Shown piece after piece: positions 8,332 to 17,615 of a stretch of DNA of 64,000 bases (positions are counted from its first letter, which is position 1; every line of letters begins with the position of its first letter). Below the pieces are notes generated by a model. That model made no database searches. It had not been told where the DNA came from and saw only the letters and a list, made by a program, of their open reading frames with translations. The stretch is from Lysinibacillus antri (GTDB lineage: Bacteria > Bacillota > Bacilli > Bacillales_A > Planococcaceae), in assembly GCF_003977595.1 (NCBI RefSeq), contig NZ_RYYR01000011.1:90014-154013 (forward strand), given 5' to 3'. A program made the position numbers and the translations under genes.

Positions 8332-10473
8332 TTATTCATTTTTATCGATATTGGAGGCGTTTTTCAGTAAACGATTTGATAAAAATAAGCCGATTCCACC
8401 AATTGACATAAATAAAACGGCACGAATTAATAAATTTAATGATGCTAAATCAAAGAAGATGAGTTTAAAAATCGCAATCGCTAGAACAATATAGCCCAAA
8501 GTGCGGACGATTCTATAATTACGGAGCGTACTCAACCAAAGAGAGATAGATGCAGTCGCAAAAAGTAAAATGGTTTTGCTCGCAACGGTCATGAGATGAT
8601 CAAATAAATAATCATACTCAAGTTGTGTAAGAAACGCGTATAGGACCACCATGGTAGCTACAATGCCAACTGTCATTAACCCATCGATATTAAGCTTTAA
8701 ATGGCGAATCCACTTTTCATATAAGCGCCCTTCCATAACGATATCTGCGAGGATGGCAATGATAATAGCGGCATAAACCAATCGAACGAAAAGATTCATC
8801 CAGCGATCAAATCCAAAGACGGTATGGACTGGTAATAAATTGATCGTTATTAAAGTAAAGGCAAAAATTAACGCATAGCGCAACAGCTGACCAATATAAC
8901 GCTCTGGAGTAAAAAATGATACGAGCATGACAATCGATAACAACAAAATAGCTACATAAGGATATTGAGCGCTTGATACATATGCATAATCCAATTTTAT
9001 TATATAAATGAAGAAATACAACACGATTACGATTGGGAAAAAATCATTGATAAAAGATAACTTCATAGCCACTTTGTCTACCGTCTTCCGCCTTACATAA
9101 GTCCATATACTAACGAGATAGATGAAAATCAACACATAAGTCAAATGTTCAATGCGCCAAAATGGTTCAACATCATTCACGATTAATTGAAGGAAAATGA
9201 TGAGCGTAAATAATATGCTATAAGAGATTTTCATCAACATTGCACCAAGTCGAATGCCAAGCATGATCCCTATGAAGGCGCTAAACGGTAATAAAAGTTG
9301 ATCGATATCATCCGGGATGAACCTGATAACCATTAAAACATTAAACAAGGTTAGAAAAGCAATCGTCCCAACAACATCCACGATTCGAGACAGTTGTTGT
9401 TTATAAGTTAAGTACGCAACGCTACCAAAAATAAGCATGAATACTAAAAGTGGCAGTTCAATTTCATCTGATATGGCATTCATCATAAAAATGGTTAAAC
9501 CACTTAAGCTAAATAAAAGCCCTTCATGGAATGTTTTTAATTTATTTGTTTGATCATATAAGCGGAACCAACTAAAAAGTAATATAACGTTCAGTAGGAC
9601 ATGTGCATATACATAAAGGTGATCATCTTGATGGTTTAATCCCCAAATGACCTGTACGGCTGAAATGGAAAAAAAGTACGCGATATAATTGGCCACTTTT
9701 TGGACATGTTTGATGAAAACGAGTTGCATCACCCCATAAACAAGGACAACATAAAGTACAATTACGACTCCATTGAAATCCATATATTCTAATAAATAAG
9801 GTAACAACAATGAAGTGAAAATGACGAAAACAGATAGCACTTCATTTTTCTTTAAGAACGAAATGGCTATTCCGTATGCAATGTATAGAAGAGCTAATAG
9901 GAGTGCTATCGATAAGCTCAGTACATCATACAAAATAGCCCCCGCTGCCGTCGTTAAAATACCGATTATGAAGGCGCCTCCATATAAGACAACGGTTAAT
10001 ACTTGAGAAATATCTTTTTTCCGTTTATCCATCGCCAGCGCAATACCAATCAAGCTAATGGATAATGCGTAAGCAAGGAGGATTTTGATCGTATTTGAAA
10101 ATAAGCCATAGTCACTAATTAGTTTTAATCCCCATAAAACACCAAGAACAAGGATCACCATGAACACTTTTGGTAACGCCCACATAACCCTTTCCTCAAA
10201 ACTACGCTGCGCACGCGGATTTTGTTGCTTTGCTTCTTGATTTGGTGTAGGAGGAGTAGATGGTTGTTTCACTGGTTGCGGCGTTTTTGATTGAGCAGCA
10301 GCTTTATTTAACTTAACGAGCGGATTTTCAAGCTCTTCTTTCAGTTGTGGTAGGTCTTTTTTGACTGGTTGGGGTACTACTTGGTTAATCCCCTTTAATT
10401 CATTTAACTCTAAACGGAGAGCGCGCACTTCTCGTTCTAGATGAGCAATCCGTTTTTCGGTTTCATTGTCCAT
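8332..10473 (-). CDS. DUF2339 polytopic membrane protein
   Basis: A 713-residue protein with a short N-terminal coiled coil (about 1-28), a Pro/Gln-rich linker (about 50-95) and then some twenty hydrophobic segments from about residue 100 to the end. This layout (coiled-coil start, many helices) is that of the DUF2339 predicted membrane proteins, whose function is unknown. Start Met is preceded by AAGGGG at suitable spacing. Transcribed alone, with no clear terminator in the 57 bases before the SDR gene, so read-through into the SDR gene is possible. Confidence 0.8.
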   Translation of the reverse strand: MDNETEKRIAHLEREVRALRLELNELKGINQVVPQPVKKDLPQLKEELENPLVKLNKAAAQSKTPQPVKQPSTPPTPNQEAKQQNPRAQRSFEERVMWALPKVFMVILVLGVLWGLKLISDYGLFSNTIKILLAYALSISLIGIALAMDKRKKDISQVLTVVLYGGAFIIGILTTAAGAILYDVLSLSIALLLALLYIAYGIAISFLKKNEVLSVFVIFTSLLLPYLLEYMDFNGVVIVLYVVLVYGVMQLVFIKHVQKVANYIAYFFSISAVQVIWGLNHQDDHLYVYAHVLLNVILLFSWFRLYDQTNKLKTFHEGLLFSLSGLTIFMMNAISDEIELPLLVFMLIFGSVAYLTYKQQLSRIVDVVGTIAFLTLFNVLMVIRFIPDDIDQLLLPFSAFIGIMLGIRLGAMLMKISYSILFTLIIFLQLIVNDVEPFWRIEHLTYVLIFIYLVSIWTYVRRKTVDKVAMKLSFINDFFPIVIVLYFFIYIIKLDYAYVSSAQYPYVAILLLSIVMLVSFFTPERYIGQLLRYALIFAFTLITINLLPVHTVFGFDRWMNLFVRLVYAAIIIAILADIVMEGRLYEKWIRHLKLNIDGLMTVGIVATMVVLYAFLTQLEYDYLFDHLMTVASKTILLFATASISLWLSTLRNYRIVRTLGYIVLAIAIFKLIFFDLASLNLLIRAVLFMSIGGIGLFLSNRLLKNASNIDKNE

Positions 10474-10599
10474 GTATCGAAACCCCTTTATATTGTAATG
10501 AATTTCTATATTTTCATTATATCCAAAATGTAATAGTTCATGGTCCTTATTTGTCTATTGCTATCTTCTTTGGAAATGGAGAGGAATAAAAAATAAAAA

Positions 10600-10629
10600 T
10601 GCCCTGGAAGTATGTCTACCTCCAAGGCA
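10600..10629 (-). terminator. Terminator after the first YjcZ-type gene
   Basis: Stem 10600-10608 with 10621-10629 (9 bp, one G-U pair) followed on the minus strand by TTTTTATTTTTT. Confidence 0.75.
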
Positions 10630-10643
10630 TTGTAGTTATTAGA

Positions 10644-10751
10644 TTATTTGAAGTAGTGAGCACCAACGATAATTAGTAGAATGAATAGTACTACGATTAA
10701 TACAAAATCAGAGTTTCCTTTACCATACCCACCATAAGAATTGCAACCCAT
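10644..10751 (-). CDS. YjcZ-family sporulation membrane peptide (35 aa)
   Basis: A 35-residue peptide: a Gly-rich N-terminus ([13 protein letters not shown]), then a single hydrophobic helix ([16 protein letters not shown]) and a short tail. This is the YjcZ/YhfI-like 'sporulation protein YjcZ' pattern found widely in spore-forming Bacillales, often annotated in the spore coat or forespore membrane. The ATG is preceded by AGGAGGAAT at 10755-10763. It has its own terminator and a close paralogue sits 150 bases upstream. Confidence 0.82.
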   Translation of the reverse strand: MGCNSYGGYGKGNSDFVLIVVLFILLIIVGAHYFK

Positions 10752-10853
10752 ATCTTATTCCTCCTTTAATGAAGATACCCTAATTTATGAAAGTTCCGCC
10801 AATGGATTAGGGACAAATGCCGGAGTTTTTATATTTTTCAATAAAAAATTAAA

Positions 10854-10882
10854 TGCTCACCTTAGATCAACTAAGATGAGCA
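10854..10882 (-). terminator. Terminator after the second YjcZ-type gene
   Basis: A 12-bp stem with one mismatch (10854-10865 with 10871-10882), followed on the minus strand by TTTAATTTTTT. Confidence 0.75.
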
Positions 10883-10897
10883 CTTATCACATATGAA

Positions 10898-11041
10898 TTA
10901 GCAGTAGTGTTTACCGCCGCCGCCATTGAAGCCATACGTTGCACCGATGATGATTAATAGAATGAATAATACTACAAGTAAAGCAAAACCATTACCGTTA
11001 CCGTAACCACCAGCTCCACCTACATTACCACAGTAGCCCAT
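10898..11041 (-). CDS. YjcZ-family sporulation membrane peptide (47 aa)
   Basis: A 47-residue peptide with a Gly/Asn/Tyr-rich head (MGYCGNVGGAGGYGNGNG), one hydrophobic helix ([16 protein letters not shown]) and a Gly-rich tail ending GKHYC. It shares the helix with the 35-residue neighbour, so the two arose by duplication, but differs in having terminal cysteines. A GAAAGGGGG ribosome site precedes the ATG. It has its own terminator, so each gene of the pair is separately transcribed. Confidence 0.82.
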   Translation of the reverse strand: MGYCGNVGGAGGYGNGNGFALLVVLFILLIIIGATYGFNGGGGKHYC

Positions 11042-11246
11042 TGACTGTACCCCCTTTCGAACATAACTCTAACTTATGAAGATTTTTACATCTTACCTAT
11101 GACATTTGTGGAGTTTTTTTAGAAGAAAATTTATTTTGTATTAAGCTGTGATTCGTTCAATTGCTTACTCCTAGTACTATTAAATGCCATCGATTGAAGT
11201 TGGAGGGGGACATTCGTTTAGTAAATGAGAAAAAGCAACACTGTAA

Positions 11247-12017
11247 TTAGCGTTGCTCCATTGAAAATTCAAATTTCGTATCAAATTGAAATTGCCCTTT
11301 CTCATACGTTCTTTCAATAAATGTTATTGAATTGTCATGGTTGATAAGCAGGACCGTCGATGTTCTTGTTCCGTAATTCGGAAGTTTGATGAATAACGAT
11401 GACAGCTGTCGTTCTAGTTCTAATCCAACTCCCGTGTTTGGTAAGTCTTTATCCGGTGCGATGGTTTGATCTGAGAGGAGATTAAATAAAGGCTCGGCAT
11501 CTATTTCACCCTGATTTTGTTCAACCAATTGTTGCAAATGGTTTGTTCCTTTTACCACTTTTGGCCACGGTGTATTCAATGAATAATTACTAAGACTGTG
11601 GGTACCTGGTGAAATTTTGTTTACTTCGTCTAATCGGTTGTTGTAATGATGAAACTGTTGCCCATCATATAGAAGCACATTATAGCCACCATATGATTCT
11701 CGTTTAGTTTGTAACTCCTCAATAAATTGTAAGGTCGTCTTGTTTCCAGTTAAAAATTGAGTAACTATCTCCCCCCGTGATTTTGGTCTTGGCGGTTCAC
11801 TTGGGTCCCGGAAATTGGTAATTGCTGCAAACTTTCCATTTTTTGAAACGCCTAACCACGTCCCCATCTGTAAAAGGTCTCTTCCAGCTAAAATCATTGG
11901 CTCATCATCCCAAAAATGTGCTTGTTTTGATGGACGTCCGTATTCTTCGTCTCTGTTCGCTACAACGATTAATTTATAATTTGGATGATCGGCATAATGA
12001 AAATTAATAAGACACAT
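11247..12017 (-). CDS. NRDE-family protein (TANGO2-like)
   Basis: A 256-residue protein starting MCLINF with the family's eponymous ANRDE motif at 20-24. After Met removal, Cys2 would be N-terminal, as in Ntn-type hydrolases, with which this family (PF05742) shares sequence features. Eukaryotic TANGO2 is the best-known relative; proposed roles in haem or lipid handling are unproven for bacteria. The remaining conserved blocks are present (GRDLLQMGTWLGVSKNGKFA, then TNFRDP and the acidic middle). Monocistronic. Confidence 0.85.
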   Translation of the reverse strand: MCLINFHYADHPNYKLIVVANRDEEYGRPSKQAHFWDDEPMILAGRDLLQMGTWLGVSKNGKFAAITNFRDPSEPPRPKSRGEIVTQFLTGNKTTLQFIEELQTKRESYGGYNVLLYDGQQFHHYNNRLDEVNKISPGTHSLSNYSLNTPWPKVVKGTNHLQQLVEQNQGEIDAEPLFNLLSDQTIAPDKDLPNTGVGLELERQLSSLFIKLPNYGTRTSTVLLINHDNSITFIERTYEKGQFQFDTKFEFSMEQR

Positions 12018-12107
12018 ATCGTTTTTCCCCTTATATTAAAATCAATACTTATTATATTATTAACTTTTTTCATATTAAAAGCATGAGAAATCCTTTTTAT
12101 TAATGTA

Positions 12108-12140
12108 AAAACCGAGATTACCATTGATAATCCCGGTTTT
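12108..12140. terminator. Bidirectional terminator
   Basis: Stem 12108-12120 with 12128-12140 (13 bp, one non-Watson-Crick pair) flanked by A-runs on the left and T-runs on the right, so it can act on either strand. It serves the minus-strand secreted-protein gene at 12145-13185. Confidence 0.8.
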
Positions 12141-12144
12141 TGTA

Positions 12145-13185
12145 TTATTTAATAGTAAACGGCATTTTCACAGAGTTTTTTAAGTTTAACCCATTTTCTG
12201 AAGAAATATCATTGCCGATATATAGTGTATACGTTTTACCTGATTCGTACGGTTGTGCTGAAGAAATTTTCACAGAATTTGTTTCTTTTAAGTAAGAAAT
12301 AGTTGTTTCTACTAGATTTTGTTCGTCATCTAAAACAACAATATCTAAATTTGACAGCGTAGAAATATCTAATCCTTTGGAAAACTGAATTGTCCAATCT
12401 TTGTTTTCCTCAACAGCTTCTTCTACTTCTTTTTCTTCTGCCTTAGTATCAGAATTCACTTCTTCTTTTACTTTATTTTGAATCGATTGCAATGAGGTAA
12501 TAGCCGTTTCAATTTCACTCTTTAAAGAGTTTAGTCGTTGAGTTCGTTCTTGTAACGCTTCACTTGCATTACCTTGTTTTGACAGGTTATCTAAACGCTT
12601 TGTTACTGCTTCTAATCGGTTAAGTAAAGCATTGAATTTCCCTTCATAGCCTGGGAATTGTTTTAGTTCTGCTTCAACGTCAACTTCTACCTCTTCTTCC
12701 GTATCCTCTGTTGCTTCAGGTGCTTGAGTAGCATCTTCCTGAATTGGTGCTTCAGTTTGAGTTTCTTTTTCAGCTTCAGAATCTTTTACTCCATCAGATT
12801 CTTCTAAAGCTTCAGTTTGATCAGAATTGAAAGTCTCATCCGTTGATGCTGGGGCTGAAGTTTCATCAGTTGAAGCTGGTTCTTCTGCTTTTACATCCTC
12901 TACCTCTTCTTCAACGAGTTCATCAATAGGAGTTTCTAGCTTTGGTAGCTTGTCTTTGTAAAATTTTAGTTTCTCTTCAATTTTATCAAGTTGTTTGTCA
13001 ATTGATTTTAACTGGTTTAGTTGACCTTTGTTTTGATTTTCTTGTTTTTTCTCTTGTTGTTTTTCTTTTTGTTGTTGTACATTTTCTTGTTTTACTTCAT
13101 CTTTAGGTGCTGCATATACAGAGCCTGTACTTCCTACTCCTCCAATGGCTACACATGCTGCTACTGTTAATACAAATTTTTTCAT
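12145..13185 (-). CDS. Secreted coiled-coil protein with C-terminal SbsA-Ig-like domain
   Basis: A 346-residue protein starting MKKFVLTVAACVAIGG with a signal peptide cleaved near VYAAPK. The start at 13185 is chosen because AAGGAGG lies 8 bases upstream; a longer frame begins at 13230 without such a site. After a Gln/Lys/Glu coiled coil (about 30-90) comes a low-complexity acidic Glu/Thr/Ala stretch (about 95-175), a second coiled coil (about 180-250) and an 80-residue C-terminal domain (DWTIQFSKGLD onwards) resembling the SbsA-Ig/Big_5 fold of S-layer-associated proteins. Likely cell-wall or surface located. Function unknown. Confidence 0.78.
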   Translation of the reverse strand: MKKFVLTVAACVAIGGVGSTGSVYAAPKDEVKQENVQQQKEKQQEKKQENQNKGQLNQLKSIDKQLDKIEEKLKFYKDKLPKLETPIDELVEEEVEDVKAEEPASTDETSAPASTDETFNSDQTEALEESDGVKDSEAEKETQTEAPIQEDATQAPEATEDTEEEVEVDVEAELKQFPGYEGKFNALLNRLEAVTKRLDNLSKQGNASEALQERTQRLNSLKSEIETAITSLQSIQNKVKEEVNSDTKAEEKEVEEAVEENKDWTIQFSKGLDISTLSNLDIVVLDDEQNLVETTISYLKETNSVKISSAQPYESGKTYTLYIGNDISSENGLNLKNSVKMPFTIK

Positions 13186-13392
13186 TACCAATTCCTCCTT
13201 AATTTGTGGGTAATGGCAGCTGGCTGGCATAGATTTCCTTAGCCCCTATAGCTTTGTGACACCAAATTTCTTTGGTTGTACCCATCATCTTTATCGGATG
13301 AAAAATGAAATAAATGAAGAATAATGTAGAAAATGGTTAAATTGTCATGGAAGGATAATCAATTATAGGTAAAATATAAGTTCAGAAAAAAT

Positions 13393-13435
13393 AAAACAAA
13401 CAGTGAGGAAATTTAACATCCCAACTGTTTGTTTT
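13393..13435. terminator. Terminator of the Ca2+ ATPase gene
   Basis: Perfect 12-bp stem (13393-13404 with 13424-13435) with T-rich sequence on both sides; it lies immediately beyond the ATPase stop codon. Confidence 0.85.
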
Positions 13436-13440
13436 TTGCC

Positions 13441-16041
13441 CTATTTTCTAATAAAAATAAGTTTACATAATTGTATTATAGCAAACGAAAGAAATGCTAA
13501 TCCATATATGGTCATCAGTTGCATTCCTGTTAATACAGCTACTTCAAAGATATCCATTAATGCTGGAACTAAAAGAACAACATGTAGCAAGATGGCCCCC
13601 ATAATAAAAGCGAGCCATGTCGTTTTATTCGTAAATAATCCGATTTTGAAAATCGATTCCTTAGAACGGCAACTAAATCCATGGAACAAACGGGATAAAC
13701 ATAACGTAGCAAACGCCATCGTACTTGCTATAACCGAGTCTCCAGTTGAAAGTCCTATTTGGAACGCAATAACAGTAACTGCAGCAATTAGTAAACCTTC
13801 CAATCCAACTTGAGTTGTAAACGATTTATTCAGTAATGGTTCCTTTATATTACGTGGCGAATCCTTCATCACCTTTTTATTATGTGGTTCTAATCCAATG
13901 GCGATTGCAGGTAAGCTATCTGTCAGTAAATTAATAAATAATAAATGAACCGGTGCAAAGGGTGCTGGTAAAGCAAAGAGTGTCGCAAATAGTACAACTA
14001 ATATCGCACCGGTGTTCCCTGAGAGTAAAAACTTAATGGAATTTTTAATGTTATTGTAAATACTTCGACCATTCGATACAGCTTTCACAATAGTAGAGAA
14101 ATTATCGTCGGTCAAAATCATTGAAGACGCATCTTTAGCTACTTCTGTACCTGTAATCCCCATCGCAACACCAATGTCCGCTTGTTTAAGGGCTGGACCA
14201 TCATTTACCCCATCCCCTGTCATCGCAACAATGTTCCCTTTTTCTTGCCAAGCTTTCACGATGCGGATTTTATGTTCTGGTGATACGCGGGCATAAACGC
14301 TTATATTTTCCACTTTAGCTTTTAATTGTTCATCGGTTAATTTCTCAATTTCTCTACCTTCAATCGCTTCAGATGGGTCGTTTAGGATGCCAATTTGTTT
14401 GGCAATGGCGGCAGCAGTTATTTTATGGTCCCCTGTAATCATAACCGGTTTAATGCCCGCGGAAATACAATCGGCTACTGCTTGTTTTGATTCGTTTCGA
14501 GGTGGGTCCATCATCGCCACCAAGCCGACAAAGACAAAATCTTGCTCATCGTTCATATCAATTTGTTGTTTGGGTGAAAGTTCCTTGTAAGCAAAGGCTA
14601 ATATACGGAGTCCTTGTTCGGATAAAGATTGATTCGCATTGCGGATTTGTTCGAATTGTTGTTCAGTTGCTTCTACAATTCCATTTGACGTTTCGATTTT
14701 GATAATTCGGGAAAGTAATACATCCACTGCCCCTTTTGTGATCATGTAAGTCTTGTCACCGAACTGATTAACAGTACTCATTAATTTTCGATTAGAATCA
14801 AAAGGCACTTCTCCAATTCGTTTAAACTGTGCTCTTACTACTAACTCATCAAGACCGTACACTTTACCAAAATTTACTAAAGCAACTTCTGTTGGATCCC
14901 CGATTTCCTTCTCATCTGCCGTTACAGAGTCATTACATAATAAAGACATTACAAGCAATTTATTTTGTAGCTCGTTGTTAAGTTCCAATTCGTTATGCGG
15001 GATTTCCCTTTTATCAATATATACCTTTTGCACCGTCATTTTGTTTTGTGTAAGGGTCCCGGTTTTATCGGAACAAATGACCGAAATACCACCTAGACTT
15101 TCTACCGCATGAAGCTTGCGAACAATGGCATTTTCCTTCGCCATTTTTTGTGTTCCAAATGCAAGAACAATTGTAACAATAGAACTTAATGCTTCTGGAA
15201 TTGCGGCTACTGCAAGGGAGACAGCGAACATAAAAGAATCAACTAGCTCACGACCACGGAAAAGATCGAGAGCAAAGATCACAATACAGATGACAATGAT
15301 AGCAAAGGCCAAACGCTTTCCGAAATGATCAAGACTAACTTGAAGCGGTGTTTTCTTTTCCTTTGCACTATCTAATAAATTGGCGATCTTGCCAATTTCG
15401 GTTTGCATTCCTATAGAAGTAACAAGTATGGTTCCTCTCCCGTTTGTAACAAAGGTTCCTGAGAACACCATATTTTTTTGATCACCAATTCCAACTTCAT
15501 CTTCATTGATCGCATCTGTCATTTTTTCAATCGGTAAGGATTCCCCAGTCAAGGAGCTTTCATTGATTTGTAAGCTATAGCTTTGCAAAACGCGTCCATC
15601 TGCACTAATAAAGTCCCCAGCATCTAATTGTAAAATGTCTCCTACGACAACTTCTCTTGAAGGTATTTCTACAACTTGTCCATTTCGCAATACTTTAGCA
15701 ATTGGTGCAGCCATTGCTTTTAAGCTATCGAGGGATTTTTCTGCCTTCAGATGCTGAACGGTACCGAGGATTGCGTTTAGGATGACAACCACGAGAATGA
15801 CTATGGTACTCTCAAATTCTCCTAAAAAGCCTGAAATAATAGCTGCAATTAATAAAATGATCACGAGAAAGTCTTTAAACTGTTCAAAAAAGAGTTGAAC
15901 AATTGTTTTTCGTTTCCCTTCTTGAAGTTCATTAAATCCGTACTGCTGTTGTCGAGAACGTACTCCTTCTGTTGATAACCCATTCATAGAAACTTGATGT
16001 GCATCTAACGTTTCTTGCGTGGTTTTATTATAATAAATCAT
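13441..16041 (-). CDS. P-type Ca2+-transporting ATPase (YloB/LMCA1-like)
   Basis: An 866-residue P2A-type pump: N-terminal cation_ATPase_N region, actuator motif LTGES (about 165-169), phosphorylation site CSDKTGTLT (about 325-333), hinge GDGVNDGPALKQADIG (about 608-623) and ten membrane segments. Transport residues: PEAL in M4 (SERCA Glu309 position) and NLLTD in M6 (Asn796/Thr799/Asp800 positions) are kept, but M5 reads GNTGA, putting Ala at the SERCA Glu771 position. That matches Listeria LMCA1, which moves one Ca2+ per ATP. Expected role is Ca2+ efflux across the plasma membrane. Transcribed alone; nothing in the leader suggests a known metal riboswitch. Confidence 0.9.
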   Translation of the reverse strand: MIYYNKTTQETLDAHQVSMNGLSTEGVRSRQQQYGFNELQEGKRKTIVQLFFEQFKDFLVIILLIAAIISGFLGEFESTIVILVVVILNAILGTVQHLKAEKSLDSLKAMAAPIAKVLRNGQVVEIPSREVVVGDILQLDAGDFISADGRVLQSYSLQINESSLTGESLPIEKMTDAINEDEVGIGDQKNMVFSGTFVTNGRGTILVTSIGMQTEIGKIANLLDSAKEKKTPLQVSLDHFGKRLAFAIIVICIVIFALDLFRGRELVDSFMFAVSLAVAAIPEALSSIVTIVLAFGTQKMAKENAIVRKLHAVESLGGISVICSDKTGTLTQNKMTVQKVYIDKREIPHNELELNNELQNKLLVMSLLCNDSVTADEKEIGDPTEVALVNFGKVYGLDELVVRAQFKRIGEVPFDSNRKLMSTVNQFGDKTYMITKGAVDVLLSRIIKIETSNGIVEATEQQFEQIRNANQSLSEQGLRILAFAYKELSPKQQIDMNDEQDFVFVGLVAMMDPPRNESKQAVADCISAGIKPVMITGDHKITAAAIAKQIGILNDPSEAIEGREIEKLTDEQLKAKVENISVYARVSPEHKIRIVKAWQEKGNIVAMTGDGVNDGPALKQADIGVAMGITGTEVAKDASSMILTDDNFSTIVKAVSNGRSIYNNIKNSIKFLLSGNTGAILVVLFATLFALPAPFAPVHLLFINLLTDSLPAIAIGLEPHNKKVMKDSPRNIKEPLLNKSFTTQVGLEGLLIAAVTVIAFQIGLSTGDSVIASTMAFATLCLSRLFHGFSCRSKESIFKIGLFTNKTTWLAFIMGAILLHVVLLVPALMDIFEVAVLTGMQLMTIYGLAFLSFAIIQLCKLIFIRK

Positions 16042-16314
16042 TTAAAGGCCTCCATATATTTCGAACAATTCCAAGCAATCATACCAAATAAATACAAATA
16101 TTAACAACAAACCCTCAAATCCATGTGGCAATACTCAATCATTTAGTGAACATTCATCACTAGTTAATAAAAAATATTCGTCATTTTAGTACAAGAATAT
16201 TCAAAATATCAAAAAATTCATCCTTTTTTCTAAATTTTAAGACCGTTATGGCAAAAATGGGTATATAATCAATCTATATTATTTTTATTTTATTTTCCCC
16301 AAGGAGTGTTCAAT

Positions 16315-17412
16315 TTGACAACAACAAACAAACGTGCCTACAACTTTAATGCAGGTCCTTCTGCATTACCATTAGAAGTTCTAGAAAAAGCACAACAAGA
16401 ATTAGTAGACTACAATAATACTGGAATGGCCTTAATGGAAATGAGCCATCGCAGTAAAGATTATGAAGCTGTTCACAACGATGCCATTGCACGTTTAAAA
16501 GCACTTTACGCTATTCCAGATAACTATGAAGTTCTTTTCTTACAAGGTGGCGCAAGTCTTCAATTTACAATGGTCCCAATGAACTTCTTATCAGCTGATC
16601 AAAAAGCAAGCTATGTTCTTACTGGATCTTGGTCAGAAAAAGCATTTAAAGAAGCAAAACTTTTTGGACAACCAGTTGAAGCAGCAAGTACAAAAGAAAA
16701 CAAATACCGTAACATCCCTGCATTAGAAGAGATTCAATTCGATGCAAACGATGCATTTGTACACATTACTTCAAACAACACAATTTACGGAACACAATGG
16801 AAAGAGTTCCCAACTACTGGTGAAGTACCATTAGTTGCAGATATGTCTAGTGATATTCTTTCAAAACCAGTGGATATTAACAAATTCGGCATCATTTATG
16901 CAGGTGCACAAAAGAACTTAGGTCCATCTGGTGTAACAGTTGTTATTATCCGTAAAGACTTACTTGAAAAAGCAAATACAAACATTCCAACAATGTTAAA
17001 ATATACAACGCACTCTGAGTCAAACTCTTTATACAATACGCCTCCTACATTTGGCATCTACATGTTAGGTGAAGTGTTGAAATGGGTTGAAGGTAAAGGC
17101 GGCTTAGAAGCAATCGAAAAACAAAACGAAGAAAAAGCAAAAGTCATCTATGATGCAATTGATAACAGTAATGGCTTCTACTATGGTCATGCTACACCAG
17201 AATCTCGTTCATTAATGAACATTACATTCCGTGTGGCAGATGAAGAGTTAGAAAAACAATTCTTAGCAGAAGCAAAAGAAGCTGGTTTCGTAGGATTAAA
17301 CGGTCACCGTTCAGTGGGTGGTTGCCGTGCATCTACTTACAACGCAGTACCATTTGAAGCATGCCAAGCACTAGCAGACTTCATGGTAGAGTTCCAAAAG
17401 AAAAATCAATAA
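16315..17412 (+). CDS. serC: Phosphoserine aminotransferase SerC
   Basis: A 365-residue PLP enzyme converting 3-phosphohydroxypyruvate and glutamate to O-phosphoserine in serine synthesis. The family start NFNAGPSALP, the phosphate-binding GGASLQFTMVP and the PLP lysine in AGAQKNLGPSG (about residue 197) are present, as is the closing SVGGCRASTYNAV motif. I place the start at the TTG 16315, because the AAGGAGTG ribosome site (16301-16308) would overlap the upstream GTG at 16306. No other serine gene is nearby. It is followed by a conserved 29-nt element and a terminator. Confidence 0.95.
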   Translation: MTTTNKRAYNFNAGPSALPLEVLEKAQQELVDYNNTGMALMEMSHRSKDYEAVHNDAIARLKALYAIPDNYEVLFLQGGASLQFTMVPMNFLSADQKASYVLTGSWSEKAFKEAKLFGQPVEAASTKENKYRNIPALEEIQFDANDAFVHITSNNTIYGTQWKEFPTTGEVPLVADMSSDILSKPVDINKFGIIYAGAQKNLGPSGVTVVIIRKDLLEKANTNIPTMLKYTTHSESNSLYNTPPTFGIYMLGEVLKWVEGKGGLEAIEKQNEEKAKVIYDAIDNSNGFYYGHATPESRSLMNITFRVADEELEKQFLAEAKEAGFVGLNGHRSVGGCRASTYNAVPFEACQALADFMVEFQKKNQ

Positions 17413-17438
17413 GAAAAGCGGAAGTGGCTCGCCCAGCT
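17410..17438 (+). repeat. 29-nt stop-codon-linked repeat, copy 1 (after serC)
   Basis: The 29 bases beginning with the serC stop codon are identical at 28 of 29 positions to the bases following the proS stop codon on the opposite strand (18752-18780). The core reads AAGAAAAGCGGAAGTGGCTC. Similar AAAAGCGGAAG elements after stop codons are widespread in Bacillaceae, as I recall. Confidence 0.8.
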
Positions 17439-17446
17439 TTAATTAA

Positions 17447-17485
17447 AAAAATCCTTGCTCACTAAATTAAGTGGGCAAGGATTTT
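17447..17485 (+). terminator. Intrinsic terminator of serC
   Basis: Stem AAAATCCTTGCTCACT paired with AGTGGGCAAGGATTTT (one G-U pair) followed by TTTTT on the plus strand. Confidence 0.88.
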
Positions 17486-17494
17486 TTTATTAGT

Positions 17495-17603
17495 CGAGTT
17501 ATTTGCAAATAAGGGGAGTTTATTTGCCGTTCAATTCAATTTATTTGCCAATAAACCCTAGTTATTAGTCATTTGATTAGAGTTATTTGCCATTCACATT
17601 TAA
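17495..17603. repeat. Array A: five phased 21-nt repeats
   Basis: The core TTATTTGC recurs at 17499, 17520, 17541, 17562 (diverged: TTATTAGT) and 17583, exactly every 21 bases, with variable spacers. It lies between the serC terminator and the stop codon of the minus-strand chemoreceptor pseudogene (17616). A further weak copy may begin near 17600. Confidence 0.8.
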
Positions 17604-17615
17604 TGACCGTAAAAC

